A stretch of 64,000 nt of DNA from positions 1-64,000 of the forward strand of contig NZ_JAPDOG010000010.1 in the NCBI RefSeq assembly GCF_026013545.1, in the 5' to 3' direction. This DNA is from Defluviimonas salinarum. GTDB lineage: Bacteria; Pseudomonadota; Alphaproteobacteria; Rhodobacterales; Rhodobacteraceae. The number at the start of each line of letters is the position of its first letter. Within the stretch, counting starts at the first letter, position 1. This document shows positions 34,866 to 41,691 of the stretch, in pieces. Under the pieces are notes generated by a model. The model saw only the letters and a program-made list of their open reading frames with translations, was not told the origin of the DNA and searched no databases. The translations under genes were made by a program, and so were the position numbers.

Positions 34866-36557
34866 TCATGCCCCCGCGACCTGCACGGAGGTGTTGGGAT
34901 CGATCGACACGGTGCCCTGCTTCTTGATCCACGCCTCGACGAGATCCCAGATCGCCGGGCCTTCGGTGCCCTCGTTGACGCTGGCCCAACCGGCGACGGC
35001 ATAGGTCTTTGCCGGATCGACCGCCTCGCCGGACTTGAGCATCGTCATCTCGGTGATGCGGGAACCTTGCGGCTTGGTCACGTCGATGCGGTAGCCCATG
35101 CCGCCGACGCGGACCATGTCGCCGCCCTGCTGGTAATAGGGGTCGGGGTTGAAGAGGTTGTCGGCCACGTCCTCGAGGATCGTGTGGAGCGTCTCGCCGG
35201 TCATTTCCGTGCGGTAGGCGGCCGGGTAGTTCATCGCGGTCGCGTTATGCAGATCCTCGCGGGTGATCGGCTCGCCGGGCAGGAGCGACGGCCCCCAGCG
35301 GAAGCCCGGCGACAGTGCGATGTCGGCCTGATGCTCGTCGATCAGCGCGTTGCAGATCAGGTCGTCCCAGGTGCCGTTGAAGTTGCCACGCCGGTAGAGG
35401 AGGCTGTCGGTCGTGCCGATGACCTCCTCAAGCTCCGCCTTGAAGGGCTCGCGCTCGGCGTCGATCAGCGCGGCGACCTCGGCGTCAGGGGTGATCACGT
35501 CCGAGAAGATCGGGATCAGCTTGTGCTTGAAGCCCATCATCTGACCGTTCTGGACGTCGAGATCGACACGGCTGATGAACTTGCCGTTCGAGCCGGAGGC
35601 GATCAGCAGCGTCTTGCCCACCATCACCGGCTCGGGCAGAGCGTCATGGGTATGGCCGGTGAGGATCACGTCGATCCCCTCGACATTGCCGGCCATCTTG
35701 CGGTCGACGTCGAAACCGTTGTGGGAAAGCACCACGACCAGATCGGCGCCGGCGTCGCGGACCTCTGCCACTACCTCGGCCATGCGCTCCTCGCGCACAC
35801 CGAAGGAAAGGCCGGGGAACATCCATTTCGGGTTGGCGATGGGCAGGTAGGGGAAAGCCTGGCCGATCACCGCGACCTGCGCACCGCCCACCTCGAACAT
35901 CTTGTAGGGCTCGTAGGCCGGCTCGTTCCATTCGGCGTCGAAGATGTTGGCGCCGAGGAAGGGGAAGGCGAGCCCCTCGACGATCTCGGTCACCCGGTCG
36001 ATGCCGAGCGTGAACTCCCAGTGCGAGGTCATCGCATCGGGCTTCAGCGCGTTCATCACGTTGACCATGTCCTGACCAAGCGTGCGCTGCGCGGTGAGCG
36101 AGCCCTGCCACGTGTCGCCGCCATCCAGCAGCAGCGCATCGGGTCGCGCCGCACGGATCGCCTTGATCACGGTCGCGCAGCGGTCGAGCCCGCCCATCCG
36201 GCCGTAGGCCTTCGCCAACGCCTCGAAATCCTGGTAGGTCAGCGCATAGGCATGGGGACTGCCGGTTTCGATGTCGAACATTTTCAGGAAGTCGGCACCC
36301 GTGACATGCGGCGGCACACCCCGGTTGTCGCCGACGCCGATGTTGATCTCCGGCTCGCGGAACCAGAGTGGTTTCATCTGGGCATGGATGTCGGTGATGT
36401 GGATGAGGGTCACGTTGCCGTAATCCTCGAACTCCAGAAGCTGGGCCTGCGTGAGCCGCTGCTGCGCGGCGAGCCGCGCCCAGTTGCCGACGCCCGACGC
36501 GCCCCAGAGCGCCGAGGCAGCCACCGTCGCCTGAAGAAAGTCCCGCCGCGAGATCAT
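34866..36557 (-). CDS. soxB: SoxB, thiosulfohydrolase
   Basis: 563 aa from ATG 36557, with AAGGA 8 bases upstream. Tat leader MISRRDFLQATVAASALWGA. The N-terminal metallophosphatase-like domain has dimanganese-site motifs HITDIHAQMKPLWFREP, LLDGGDTWQGS, TSHWEFTLG (the SoxB variant of GNHE), VVLSHNGFDVD and LTGHTHDALP. The C-terminal 5'-nucleotidase-type domain closes the active site. SoxB hydrolyses the terminal sulfate from SoxY-thiosulfonate in the periplasm. The 117-base gap from soxA holds two perfect hairpins. Confidence 0.96.
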   Translation of the reverse strand: MISRRDFLQATVAASALWGASGVGNWARLAAQQRLTQAQLLEFEDYGNVTLIHITDIHAQMKPLWFREPEINIGVGDNRGVPPHVTGADFLKMFDIETGSPHAYALTYQDFEALAKAYGRMGGLDRCATVIKAIRAARPDALLLDGGDTWQGSLTAQRTLGQDMVNVMNALKPDAMTSHWEFTLGIDRVTEIVEGLAFPFLGANIFDAEWNEPAYEPYKMFEVGGAQVAVIGQAFPYLPIANPKWMFPGLSFGVREERMAEVVAEVRDAGADLVVVLSHNGFDVDRKMAGNVEGIDVILTGHTHDALPEPVMVGKTLLIASGSNGKFISRVDLDVQNGQMMGFKHKLIPIFSDVITPDAEVAALIDAEREPFKAELEEVIGTTDSLLYRRGNFNGTWDDLICNALIDEHQADIALSPGFRWGPSLLPGEPITREDLHNATAMNYPAAYRTEMTGETLHTILEDVADNLFNPDPYYQQGGDMVRVGGMGYRIDVTKPQGSRITEMTMLKSGEAVDPAKTYAVAGWASVNEGTEGPAIWDLVEAWIKKQGTVSIDPNTSVQVAGA

Positions 36558-36587
36558 CTCTACGTCCTTATCCTTGAGCAAAGGCCC

Positions 36588-36668
36588 GCCCGCGCGCCAA
36601 AGCGCGGGCTGCCCTGCCTCGTCTTTCATTGAGCGGATGCAACGGCCGGGCGATATGCCGCCCGGCCG
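36588..36668 (-). promoter_or_regulatory. two perfect hairpins in the soxA-soxB gap
   Basis: Hairpin one, 36643-36668: 10-bp perfect stem CGGCCGGGCG/CGCCCGGCCG with a 6-base loop, just after the soxA stop. Hairpin two, 36588-36609: 8-bp perfect stem GCCCGCGC/GCGCGGGC with a 6-base loop. No T-run follows on the minus strand, so they look like 3'-end stabilisers or processing barriers rather than terminators, and could set soxXYZA mRNA levels above soxBCDEF. Confidence 0.6.
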
Positions 36669-36674
36669 CAGTCA

Positions 36675-37532
36675 CTAGTTGCGTACCGACGGCCCCTCGA
36701 CCGACAGCCCGTTGCCGCGCGAGGCGACGTAAAGCTCCAGCGCGATGAGCTCGGGCGAGCCCGGCTTGAAGGTCTCGCCCCGCGTGTCGCGGATGCAGCC
36801 CTTGAAGCGGTTGTGGATCGACGAGAGTTTGGCGTCCTTCAGCCGGTAGACCGGGAAGCCGTTGATCTGGCCCTGGCTCAGGTGGTCGGCGCGGATGAAG
36901 TTGCCGTAATTGTCCTCGTGGCAGTTCGAACAGGCGAGTTCGAGCTGGCCATAGCGGGTGTAGTACATCTCCTTGCCCTTCTCCCAGTAGGACTGGGCGG
37001 GCCCGTCGACGGCCACGTTCATCGGCATCCCGCGCGAGACCGAGGAGATCAGCGCCGTCATGTTGACCATGTCGGAGCTGTCCCAGTCCCAGGCCTCGGC
37101 CCCCATGCGCTCGGCCCGGCATTCGTTGATGTACATCTCCATCGTGTACATCTCGCCCTTGGCCTCGTTGAAACTCGGCATCTGGGTCCGCACGCCCGCC
37201 ATGCTTTCGGGCGCTTCGTGGCAGGACGCGCAGGCCTTGCCCTCGCTTCCGTCGACCGCGTTCCAGACCTCGGTCGCGGCCTCGACGCCGAGCATGCCAG
37301 GATTGTCGAAGTCGTCGGCCTGCATCACGCGGGTGTCGGCCTCGCGGAAGTGCCAGCCCGAGTACTGCTCACTCAGACCGTCGATATAGTCCGGCGCCTT
37401 GTCGGTATGGGTGATCATCTGGATCTCGCCGTTGACGACCAGCGTGTCATCTGCGGGATCCGCCACCGCCGAGAGGCCCGAGAGCGCAAAAGCCGCGAGG
37501 GCGCAGGTGCCGGCGAGTATTCTCATCTTCAT
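36675..37532 (-). CDS. soxA: SoxA, diheme cytochrome c of the SoxXA complex
   Basis: 285 aa from ATG 37532, with GGAGG 7 bases upstream. Signal peptide ending near LSAVA (residues 1-24). Two heme sites are present, CASCH at 101-105 and CSNCH at 201-205. Cys138 (NECRAERMG) and Cys246 (FKGCIRDTR) match the known thiolate heme ligands, Cys246 being the site that becomes a persulfide. With SoxX it couples thiosulfate to the SoxY cysteine. It lies between soxZ and soxB, each gap holding hairpins. Confidence 0.95.
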   Translation of the reverse strand: MKMRILAGTCALAAFALSGLSAVADPADDTLVVNGEIQMITHTDKAPDYIDGLSEQYSGWHFREADTRVMQADDFDNPGMLGVEAATEVWNAVDGSEGKACASCHEAPESMAGVRTQMPSFNEAKGEMYTMEMYINECRAERMGAEAWDWDSSDMVNMTALISSVSRGMPMNVAVDGPAQSYWEKGKEMYYTRYGQLELACSNCHEDNYGNFIRADHLSQGQINGFPVYRLKDAKLSSIHNRFKGCIRDTRGETFKPGSPELIALELYVASRGNGLSVEGPSVRN

Positions 37533-37550
37533 CCGTTTTCCTCCCTGAGA

Positions 37551-37581
37551 GGCGCCCGCCGGCGGGGCCGGCGGCGGCGCC
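37551..37581 (-). promoter_or_regulatory. GC-rich hairpin in the soxZ-soxA gap
   Basis: GGCGCC/GGCGCC outer arms with inner GCCGGC/GCCGG pairing and a G-rich loop form a strong imperfect hairpin between the soxZ stop and the soxA ribosome site. No T-run. Like the hairpins after soxA, it may protect or process the upstream soxXYZ message. Confidence 0.45.
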
Positions 37582-37597
37582 ATCCTTGCCCAACGCG

Positions 37598-37927
37598 TCA
37601 GGCGACCTCGATCGCCTTGGTTTCTTCGTAGACGGAGCCGTCATCGTCGTACCAGGTGAACTTGAACTCTCCGGCCGCATCGACCTTGGCGTCGAACTCG
37701 AAGTAGGGGTTGGTCGAGATCGCCGGCTCCAGCGTCACGTCGATGACGTTCTGGCCGTTGAAGTCGCAGGTGAAGCGATTGATGATCGAGCGCGGGATGA
37801 GGCTCCCGTCCTTGTCCTTGCGCTGGCCCGACTCCATCGGGTGGCTGATCAGCGTCTTGATGGTCACCACGTCGCCGGCAGCGGCCGAGCTCGGAACCTT
37901 CACGCGGGGTTTGACGTCTTTTGCCAT
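37598..37927 (-). CDS. soxZ: SoxZ, partner of the SoxY sulfur carrier
   Basis: 109 aa without a signal peptide, as usual; it is exported as a complex with SoxY. The immunoglobulin-like SoxZ domain is plain: VKVPSSAAAGDVVTIKTLIS, RSIINRFTCDFNGQNVIDV and PAISTNPYFEFDAKV. It holds the flexible SoxY arm that presents sulfur intermediates to SoxXA, SoxB and SoxCD. It starts 17 bases after the soxY stop. Confidence 0.96.
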   Translation of the reverse strand: MAKDVKPRVKVPSSAAAGDVVTIKTLISHPMESGQRKDKDGSLIPRSIINRFTCDFNGQNVIDVTLEPAISTNPYFEFDAKVDAAGEFKFTWYDDDGSVYEETKAIEVA

Positions 37928-37944
37928 TTCCTTGCTCCCTTGCC

Positions 37945-38364
37945 TCAGCCGCCGCAGCCGCCGATGGTGACTTTGACCGTAGCCTGAGCCTGCACGACAC
38001 TGCCGTCAGCCATCTTCGCCATGGCGATCACGTCCTGGGTCTTGGCCAAGCGAATTCGCGTGGAAACCGCCTGCGACCCGGCCGCCGGGCCGAAGTTGAA
38101 CGTGCCGACAGCGGGCGTCGGGTTCCCCGTGGCGATGAGCATGATCGCCGCCGCCCCCGGTGCGGATACCGAGATCGGCACCGTGTTGCCGTTTTCCGCG
38201 ATCTCCGGCGCCGTCAGGGTGAGCCCGCCGGTCCCGACCGCGGCGCCGCCTGCGAAGGCCGCCGTGAGCTCCTCGACCGTCGCCGCGCGCACCTGCCGCG
38301 GCAGGATGGCAAGGGCGACGCCGCCGAGGCCGATCGCCATCGCGTTTCGTCTGGATAGTTGCAT
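37945..38364 (-). CDS. soxY: SoxY, covalent sulfur carrier
   Basis: 139 aa from ATG 38364. Twin-arginine leader (MQLSRRNAMAIGLGGVALAI, cleaved near VRA). The C terminus ends in GGCGG with the carrier cysteine at position 137, to which thiosulfate is attached and on which all oxidation steps take place. The body is an Ig-like fold. It is exported by Tat with SoxZ bound. Position between soxX and soxZ is the standard order. Confidence 0.96.
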   Translation of the reverse strand: MQLSRRNAMAIGLGGVALAILPRQVRAATVEELTAAFAGGAAVGTGGLTLTAPEIAENGNTVPISVSAPGAAAIMLIATGNPTPAVGTFNFGPAAGSQAVSTRIRLAKTQDVIAMAKMADGSVVQAQATVKVTIGGCGG

Positions 38365-38405
38365 CGCTTGCTTCCTTCTTATTCGATCCGTCCGTCCCCG
38401 CCCGC

Positions 38406-38876
38406 TCATTCCTTGAGCGTCAGGAGATAGGCCACCACGTCCTCGATCTGCTGCGCCGTCAGCAGCGGCGCCAGTTCACCCTCGGCCGCCTTTCCGGTGA
38501 AGGCGTCGCCGGGGCGAATGTAGCCCTCGTTCTTGTAGAAGGACGGCATGATCGTGCCGTCGAAGGTCTTCTTGGCATCGGCGACGATGCCCCTGAGCTG
38601 TTGCTCGCTCCAGCGGTCGGCGGCCCCGTCGAGGGTCGGTCCGACATTGCCCTGGAAAGCGACGTCCGGCATCGCCGAGATCACATGACAGGCAACGCAG
38701 TTGCCAAGCCCGCGATCCGAAATCACCTTCATCCCCTCTTCCGGGTTGCCCGCCGTCCCGGTCAGGGACCCGGCCACCGCGCCTTCCGCGAACGACACCG
38801 CCGACGGCGCCGTCGCGCCCATCGCCGGGGCCGCGAGCGCCGACAAGGCAAGGCCAAGAACAATCTGGCGCTTCAT
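38406..38876 (-). CDS. soxX: SoxX, monoheme cytochrome c of the SoxXA complex
   Basis: 156 aa from ATG 38876. Signal peptide MKRQIVLGLALSALAAPAMG. One heme site, CVACH near residue 61, with a downstream methionine in the TIMPSFYKNEGYIRPGD segment as the likely second ligand. It forms the small subunit of SoxXA. First gene after the 116-base soxW-soxX gap, which holds ATTC/GAAT dyads and probably the main promoter of the structural sox genes. Confidence 0.94.
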   Translation of the reverse strand: MKRQIVLGLALSALAAPAMGATAPSAVSFAEGAVAGSLTGTAGNPEEGMKVISDRGLGNCVACHVISAMPDVAFQGNVGPTLDGAADRWSEQQLRGIVADAKKTFDGTIMPSFYKNEGYIRPGDAFTGKAAEGELAPLLTAQQIEDVVAYLLTLKE

Positions 38877-38942
38877 CGAAGTCCTCCCTGATTTCCTCCG
38901 ACTCAGAGCGTACCCGAGGCAAACTGTCGCACGCAACAAAAA

Positions 38943-38972
38943 ATTCAACTACGTGAATGTGAGAATGTATTC
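38943..38972. promoter_or_regulatory. ATTC/GAAT dyads in the soxW-soxX gap (candidate SoxR operator)
   Basis: ATTCA-ACTACG-TGAAT (38943-38958) is a perfect 5-bp dyad, followed by GAAT-GT-ATTC (38963-38972). The four half-sites lie in AT-rich DNA about 70-100 bases before soxX. In relatives, SoxR binds this 'wx' gap and the soxS-soxV 'sv' gap and represses until thiosulfate is present, so this is the natural operator candidate. The match to a defined consensus was not tested. Confidence 0.5.
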
Positions 38973-38992
38973 TAGCTTCGAGAGGCAGACAG

Positions 38993-39559
38993 TCAGTTCG
39001 AACCGCCCGCGTTCGCGCGTTCCGCCACGAAGTGCTGGAAATGCTCACCTGTTTCGTAACCGTGGTCGCGAACCCAGGTAAAGAGTGCCGAGGTGGTCCC
39101 TCTTTCGAACGCGCCCGGCACGGTGAAGACCGAAGCCTGCGCGGCCGTCAACCCTTCGGGAACCTCCTCGGGGAAGAAGATCATCGTCGGGGTGAACACC
39201 ACCCCCCAACGCACGGCCATCTCCTTTTCCGGCAGCACCGTTCCGTCAAAATCAATGACCTCGACATCGCCGAAAAGGTTCATCTGCACGACGAAGTAGT
39301 TGTCGCGGATCAGCGCGTCGATCTCGGGGTCGGGGAAGATCTCCTCGTGCATGCGGGTGCAGTAGATGCAGCCGCGCTGCTCGATGATGACCATCAGGCG
39401 CTTTCCCTCGGCATTCGCCTCGGCCAGATCCTCGCGCAGGTCCTTGAACGTGTCGCGCAGCCAGTTGGGCTTGTGCAGGCCGTCATCGCCGAGCTCGACG
39501 CCCAGCGCAGGCGTCGCGAGCGCGGCGAGAATGGCGATCGCGTGGATGATGGTCTTCAT
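38993..39559 (-). CDS. soxW: SoxW, periplasmic thioredoxin
   Basis: 188 aa. Signal peptide MKTIIHAIAILAALATPALG, then a thioredoxin-like fold with the redox motif GCIYCTRMH near residue 64. It receives electrons from the membrane protein SoxV encoded just upstream (19-base gap) and keeps SoxY or SoxXA thiols reduced. The stop lies at the edge of the soxW-soxX regulatory gap. Confidence 0.93.
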   Translation of the reverse strand: MKTIIHAIAILAALATPALGVELGDDGLHKPNWLRDTFKDLREDLAEANAEGKRLMVIIEQRGCIYCTRMHEEIFPDPEIDALIRDNYFVVQMNLFGDVEVIDFDGTVLPEKEMAVRWGVVFTPTMIFFPEEVPEGLTAAQASVFTVPGAFERGTTSALFTWVRDHGYETGEHFQHFVAERANAGGSN

Positions 39560-39578
39560 GGCTTCCTCCCTTGCAGGG

Positions 39579-40319
39579 TCAAACGAAGTTCATGGTCCAG
39601 GGCATGTGCTCGATCATGAACTGGGCGATCGCATTGACCGACCCGGTCGCGATCAGCGCCGCGAAGACGATCAGCATGAGACCCATGACCTTTTCCACAT
39701 GGCCAAGGTATTTCCGGTATCGGCCTATCCAGCTCAGGAACGGCTTGGCGAAGACGGCGGCCAGCACGAACGGCGCGGTCATTGCCAGCCCGTAGACCAT
39801 GAGCAGCATCGCCCCGCGCCAGATCGTGTCGAGGCTGGACGCGACCATCAGGATCGCCGCGAGCGCCGGTCCGACGCAGGGCGTCCAGCCGAAGCCGAAG
39901 GCGAGGCCCATGACATAGGCTCCGGCGATGGTCGTCGGCGCCACCTTCGCCTCGATCCGCGCTTCGCGGTACAGGAACGGGATCCGCAGGATCCCGAGAA
40001 AGTGCAGCCCGAAGACCAGAAGTACCACGGCGGCAACCCAGGACAGGGGCTCCATCCACTGCCGGAAGGCATTGCCGATCGCGGTGGCCCCCATGCCGAG
40101 GAGCACGAAGATCGAGGTCACGCCGAGCGCGAAGAAGACCGCCGACAGGACCAGACGCCGCTGCGCGCCCGGCGCCACCGACGCGTCCGACCGCAGCTCC
40201 GCCATCGAGATGCCGGCCATGTAGCACAGGTAGAACGGCACCATCGGCAGGATGCAGGGCGACAGGAACGACAGCAGCCCGGCCAGAATCGCGCCGCCAA
40301 TTGTGGGATCGAGCAGCAC
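39579..40319 (-). CDS. soxV: SoxV, CcdA-type thiol-electron transporter
   Basis: 246 aa from GTG 40319, with GAGG 6 bases before. Six membrane spans of the CcdA/DsbD-beta family are visible; the paired cysteines lie in FLSPCILPMVPF and GWTPCVGPALAA. It carries reducing equivalents from cytoplasmic thioredoxin to SoxW (and perhaps SoxS). First gene of the minus-strand sox series, sharing a 71-base divergent regulatory gap with soxS. Confidence 0.93.
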   Translation of the reverse strand: MLLDPTIGGAILAGLLSFLSPCILPMVPFYLCYMAGISMAELRSDASVAPGAQRRLVLSAVFFALGVTSIFVLLGMGATAIGNAFRQWMEPLSWVAAVVLLVFGLHFLGILRIPFLYREARIEAKVAPTTIAGAYVMGLAFGFGWTPCVGPALAAILMVASSLDTIWRGAMLLMVYGLAMTAPFVLAAVFAKPFLSWIGRYRKYLGHVEKVMGLMLIVFAALIATGSVNAIAQFMIEHMPWTMNFV

Positions 40320-40352
40320 CGAACACCTCGCCTTGCCGGTCGTGCAAAAACA

Positions 40353-40375
40353 TATTACGATATTTATATGTAATA
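40353..40375. promoter_or_regulatory. TATTAC/GTAATA dyad in the divergent soxS-soxV gap (candidate SoxR operator)
   Basis: A perfect 6-bp inverted repeat TATTAC ... GTAATA flanks an 11-base AT-only core except one G; the core itself contains ATAT-TT-ATAT. The stretch stands out sharply from the GC-rich genome and sits in the 71-base gap between the two divergent sox starts, so bound SoxR could block both promoters. Half-sites differ from the ATTC/GAAT pattern of the soxW-soxX gap, apart from the shared ATTA-like core. Confidence 0.55.
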
Positions 40376-40390
40376 ATGCAGGCGTCAACA

Positions 40391-40765
40391 ATGCGTAGCG
40401 CCCTGATCTGCCTTTCGCTTCTGGCCGGCACCGCTGCAAGCGCAGCGCAGGCCGATCTCCGGCTCCTGATGATCGAGCGCGAGGGCTGTGCCTATTGCGC
40501 CGAGTGGGACCGGGTGATCGCCCCGATCTATCCGAAGACGCCCGAGGGCCGGGCGGCGCCGCTGGAGCGCGTGCAAATACACGGGCCCTATCCGGCGGAT
40601 GCCGAAATCGGGGCACGGCCGGTGTTCACGCCGACCTTCATCCTCTTGGCCGACGGGCGCGAGGCCGGCCGGATCGAAGGCCATCCGGGCGAGGATTTCT
40701 TCTGGGGATTGCTTGGAAAGATGCTCGTCGAGACGGGCCAATACGAAAGGGAGAGCGAGGAATGA
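40391..40765 (+). CDS. soxS: SoxS, periplasmic thioredoxin-like thiol reductase
   Basis: 124 aa from ATG 40391 (ATG 40376 would start inside the operator dyad). Signal peptide MRSALICLSLLAGTAASAAQ, then a short thioredoxin fold with EREGCAYCAEWDR and the cis-Pro region FTPTFILLADGREAG. In Paracoccus SoxS reactivates SoxYZ by reducing its carrier cysteine. The stop overlaps the start of the GlcG/HbpS-like gene as ATGA, so that gene is coupled to soxS. Confidence 0.92.
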   Translation: MRSALICLSLLAGTAASAAQADLRLLMIEREGCAYCAEWDRVIAPIYPKTPEGRAAPLERVQIHGPYPADAEIGARPVFTPTFILLADGREAGRIEGHPGEDFFWGLLGKMLVETGQYERESEE

Positions 40766-41253
40766 AGAAAGTGGCACTTGCCGTCGCGCTGTTTGCCGGT
40801 CCTGCCGTGGCGCAGGATAACGAGGCGCTTGTCCAGTTCAGCGTGATGAAACCGGAGACCGCGCTCCGTCTCGCCCAGGCGGCGTTGGAGGATTGCCGCG
40901 GCAAGGGCTACCAGGTCGGCGTCACAGTGGTCGACCGGTTCGGCGTGACGCAGGTCTTTCTCCGCGACCAGTTCGCGGGGCCCCATGTCGAGGAAACCTC
41001 GCGGCGCAAGGCCTGGACGGCGGTGAGCTTCCGCACCGACACCTTGGCGCTTGCGGAAGAGACCGGAGCGGGCACGATCTCGTCGGGGATCCGCGACCTG
41101 TCGCAGGCAATCGCGCTCGGCGGCGGGGTGCCGGTGGACGCGGCCGGATCGCTGGTCGGCGGAGTCGGCGTTTCCGGGGCGCCGGGGCCGGATCTCGACG
41201 ACGCCTGCGCCCGCGCGGGAATCGCTGCCGTGGAGGACGACATCAGCTTCTGA
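40762..41253 (+). CDS. secreted GlcG/HbpS-family (heme-binding-like) protein between soxS and soxR
   Basis: 163 aa. Signal peptide MKKVALAVALFAGPAVAQ is followed by a GlcG/HbpS/PduO-C fold: LRLAQAALEDCRGKGYQVGV, TVVDRFGVTQVFLRDQFAGP, RKAWTAVSF, GGGVPVDAAGSLVGGVGVSG. HbpS of Streptomyces binds heme and senses redox; GlcG function is open. The start overlaps the soxS stop by four bases and soxR follows 25 bases after the stop, so it is part of the regulatory soxS-soxR operon. It is not among the classical Paracoccus sox genes. A periplasmic role in sensing or heme supply for SoxXA/D/E is inference. Confidence 0.85.
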   Translation: MKKVALAVALFAGPAVAQDNEALVQFSVMKPETALRLAQAALEDCRGKGYQVGVTVVDRFGVTQVFLRDQFAGPHVEETSRRKAWTAVSFRTDTLALAEETGAGTISSGIRDLSQAIALGGGVPVDAAGSLVGGVGVSGAPGPDLDDACARAGIAAVEDDISF

Positions 41254-41278
41254 GCCCGAGCTGAAAGGATTCACCCCG

Positions 41279-41644
41279 TTGGACGCACCAGACAGCAAGG
41301 GCAATCCGGAGCCGCGCGGTTGCGGCAGCGACGGGCGTCGCGACATCGACTCCGCGGTCCTTGCGGAGCGCGCCGAGCAGGCATCCAGCCTTCTCAAGGC
41401 GCTCGCCCATGACGGGCGGCTGATGATTCTGTGCTTTCTCACCAGCGGCGAGAAGTCCGTCACCGAGCTTGAAACGCTACTCCTGTCGCGGCAATCTGCC
41501 GTCAGCCAACAGCTCGCGCGGCTGCGTCTCGAGGGTCTGGTCAAGACGCGCCGGGACGGAAAGGCGATCTACTATTCGCTCAACGACGATCGCGCGGCGC
41601 GGGTCGTCGAACTAGTCTTCGAGATGTACTGCAACGACACCTGA
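41279..41644 (+). CDS. soxR: SoxR, ArsR/SmtB-family repressor of sox genes
   Basis: 121 aa from TTG 41279, with AAGGA about 9 bases upstream; no ATG or GTG fits the domain. Winged helix-turn-helix: ASSLLKALAHDGRLMILCFL, LSRQSAVSQQLARLRLEGLV, DGKAIYYSLNDDRA. Cysteines near the N terminus (RGCGSDG), in MILCFLTSG and in EMYCNDT could sense persulfide or polysulfide, as in related sulfane-sulfur-sensing ArsR proteins (SqrR/BigR type). It should repress from the soxS-soxV and soxW-soxX gaps until thiosulfate-derived sulfane sulfur is present. Confidence 0.88.
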   Translation: MDAPDSKGNPEPRGCGSDGRRDIDSAVLAERAEQASSLLKALAHDGRLMILCFLTSGEKSVTELETLLLSRQSAVSQQLARLRLEGLVKTRRDGKAIYYSLNDDRAARVVELVFEMYCNDT

Positions 41645-41691
41645 AGGCCGAAAGGCTGTCGATCGGCACCGACGGGAGGTAAGGAAAAACG

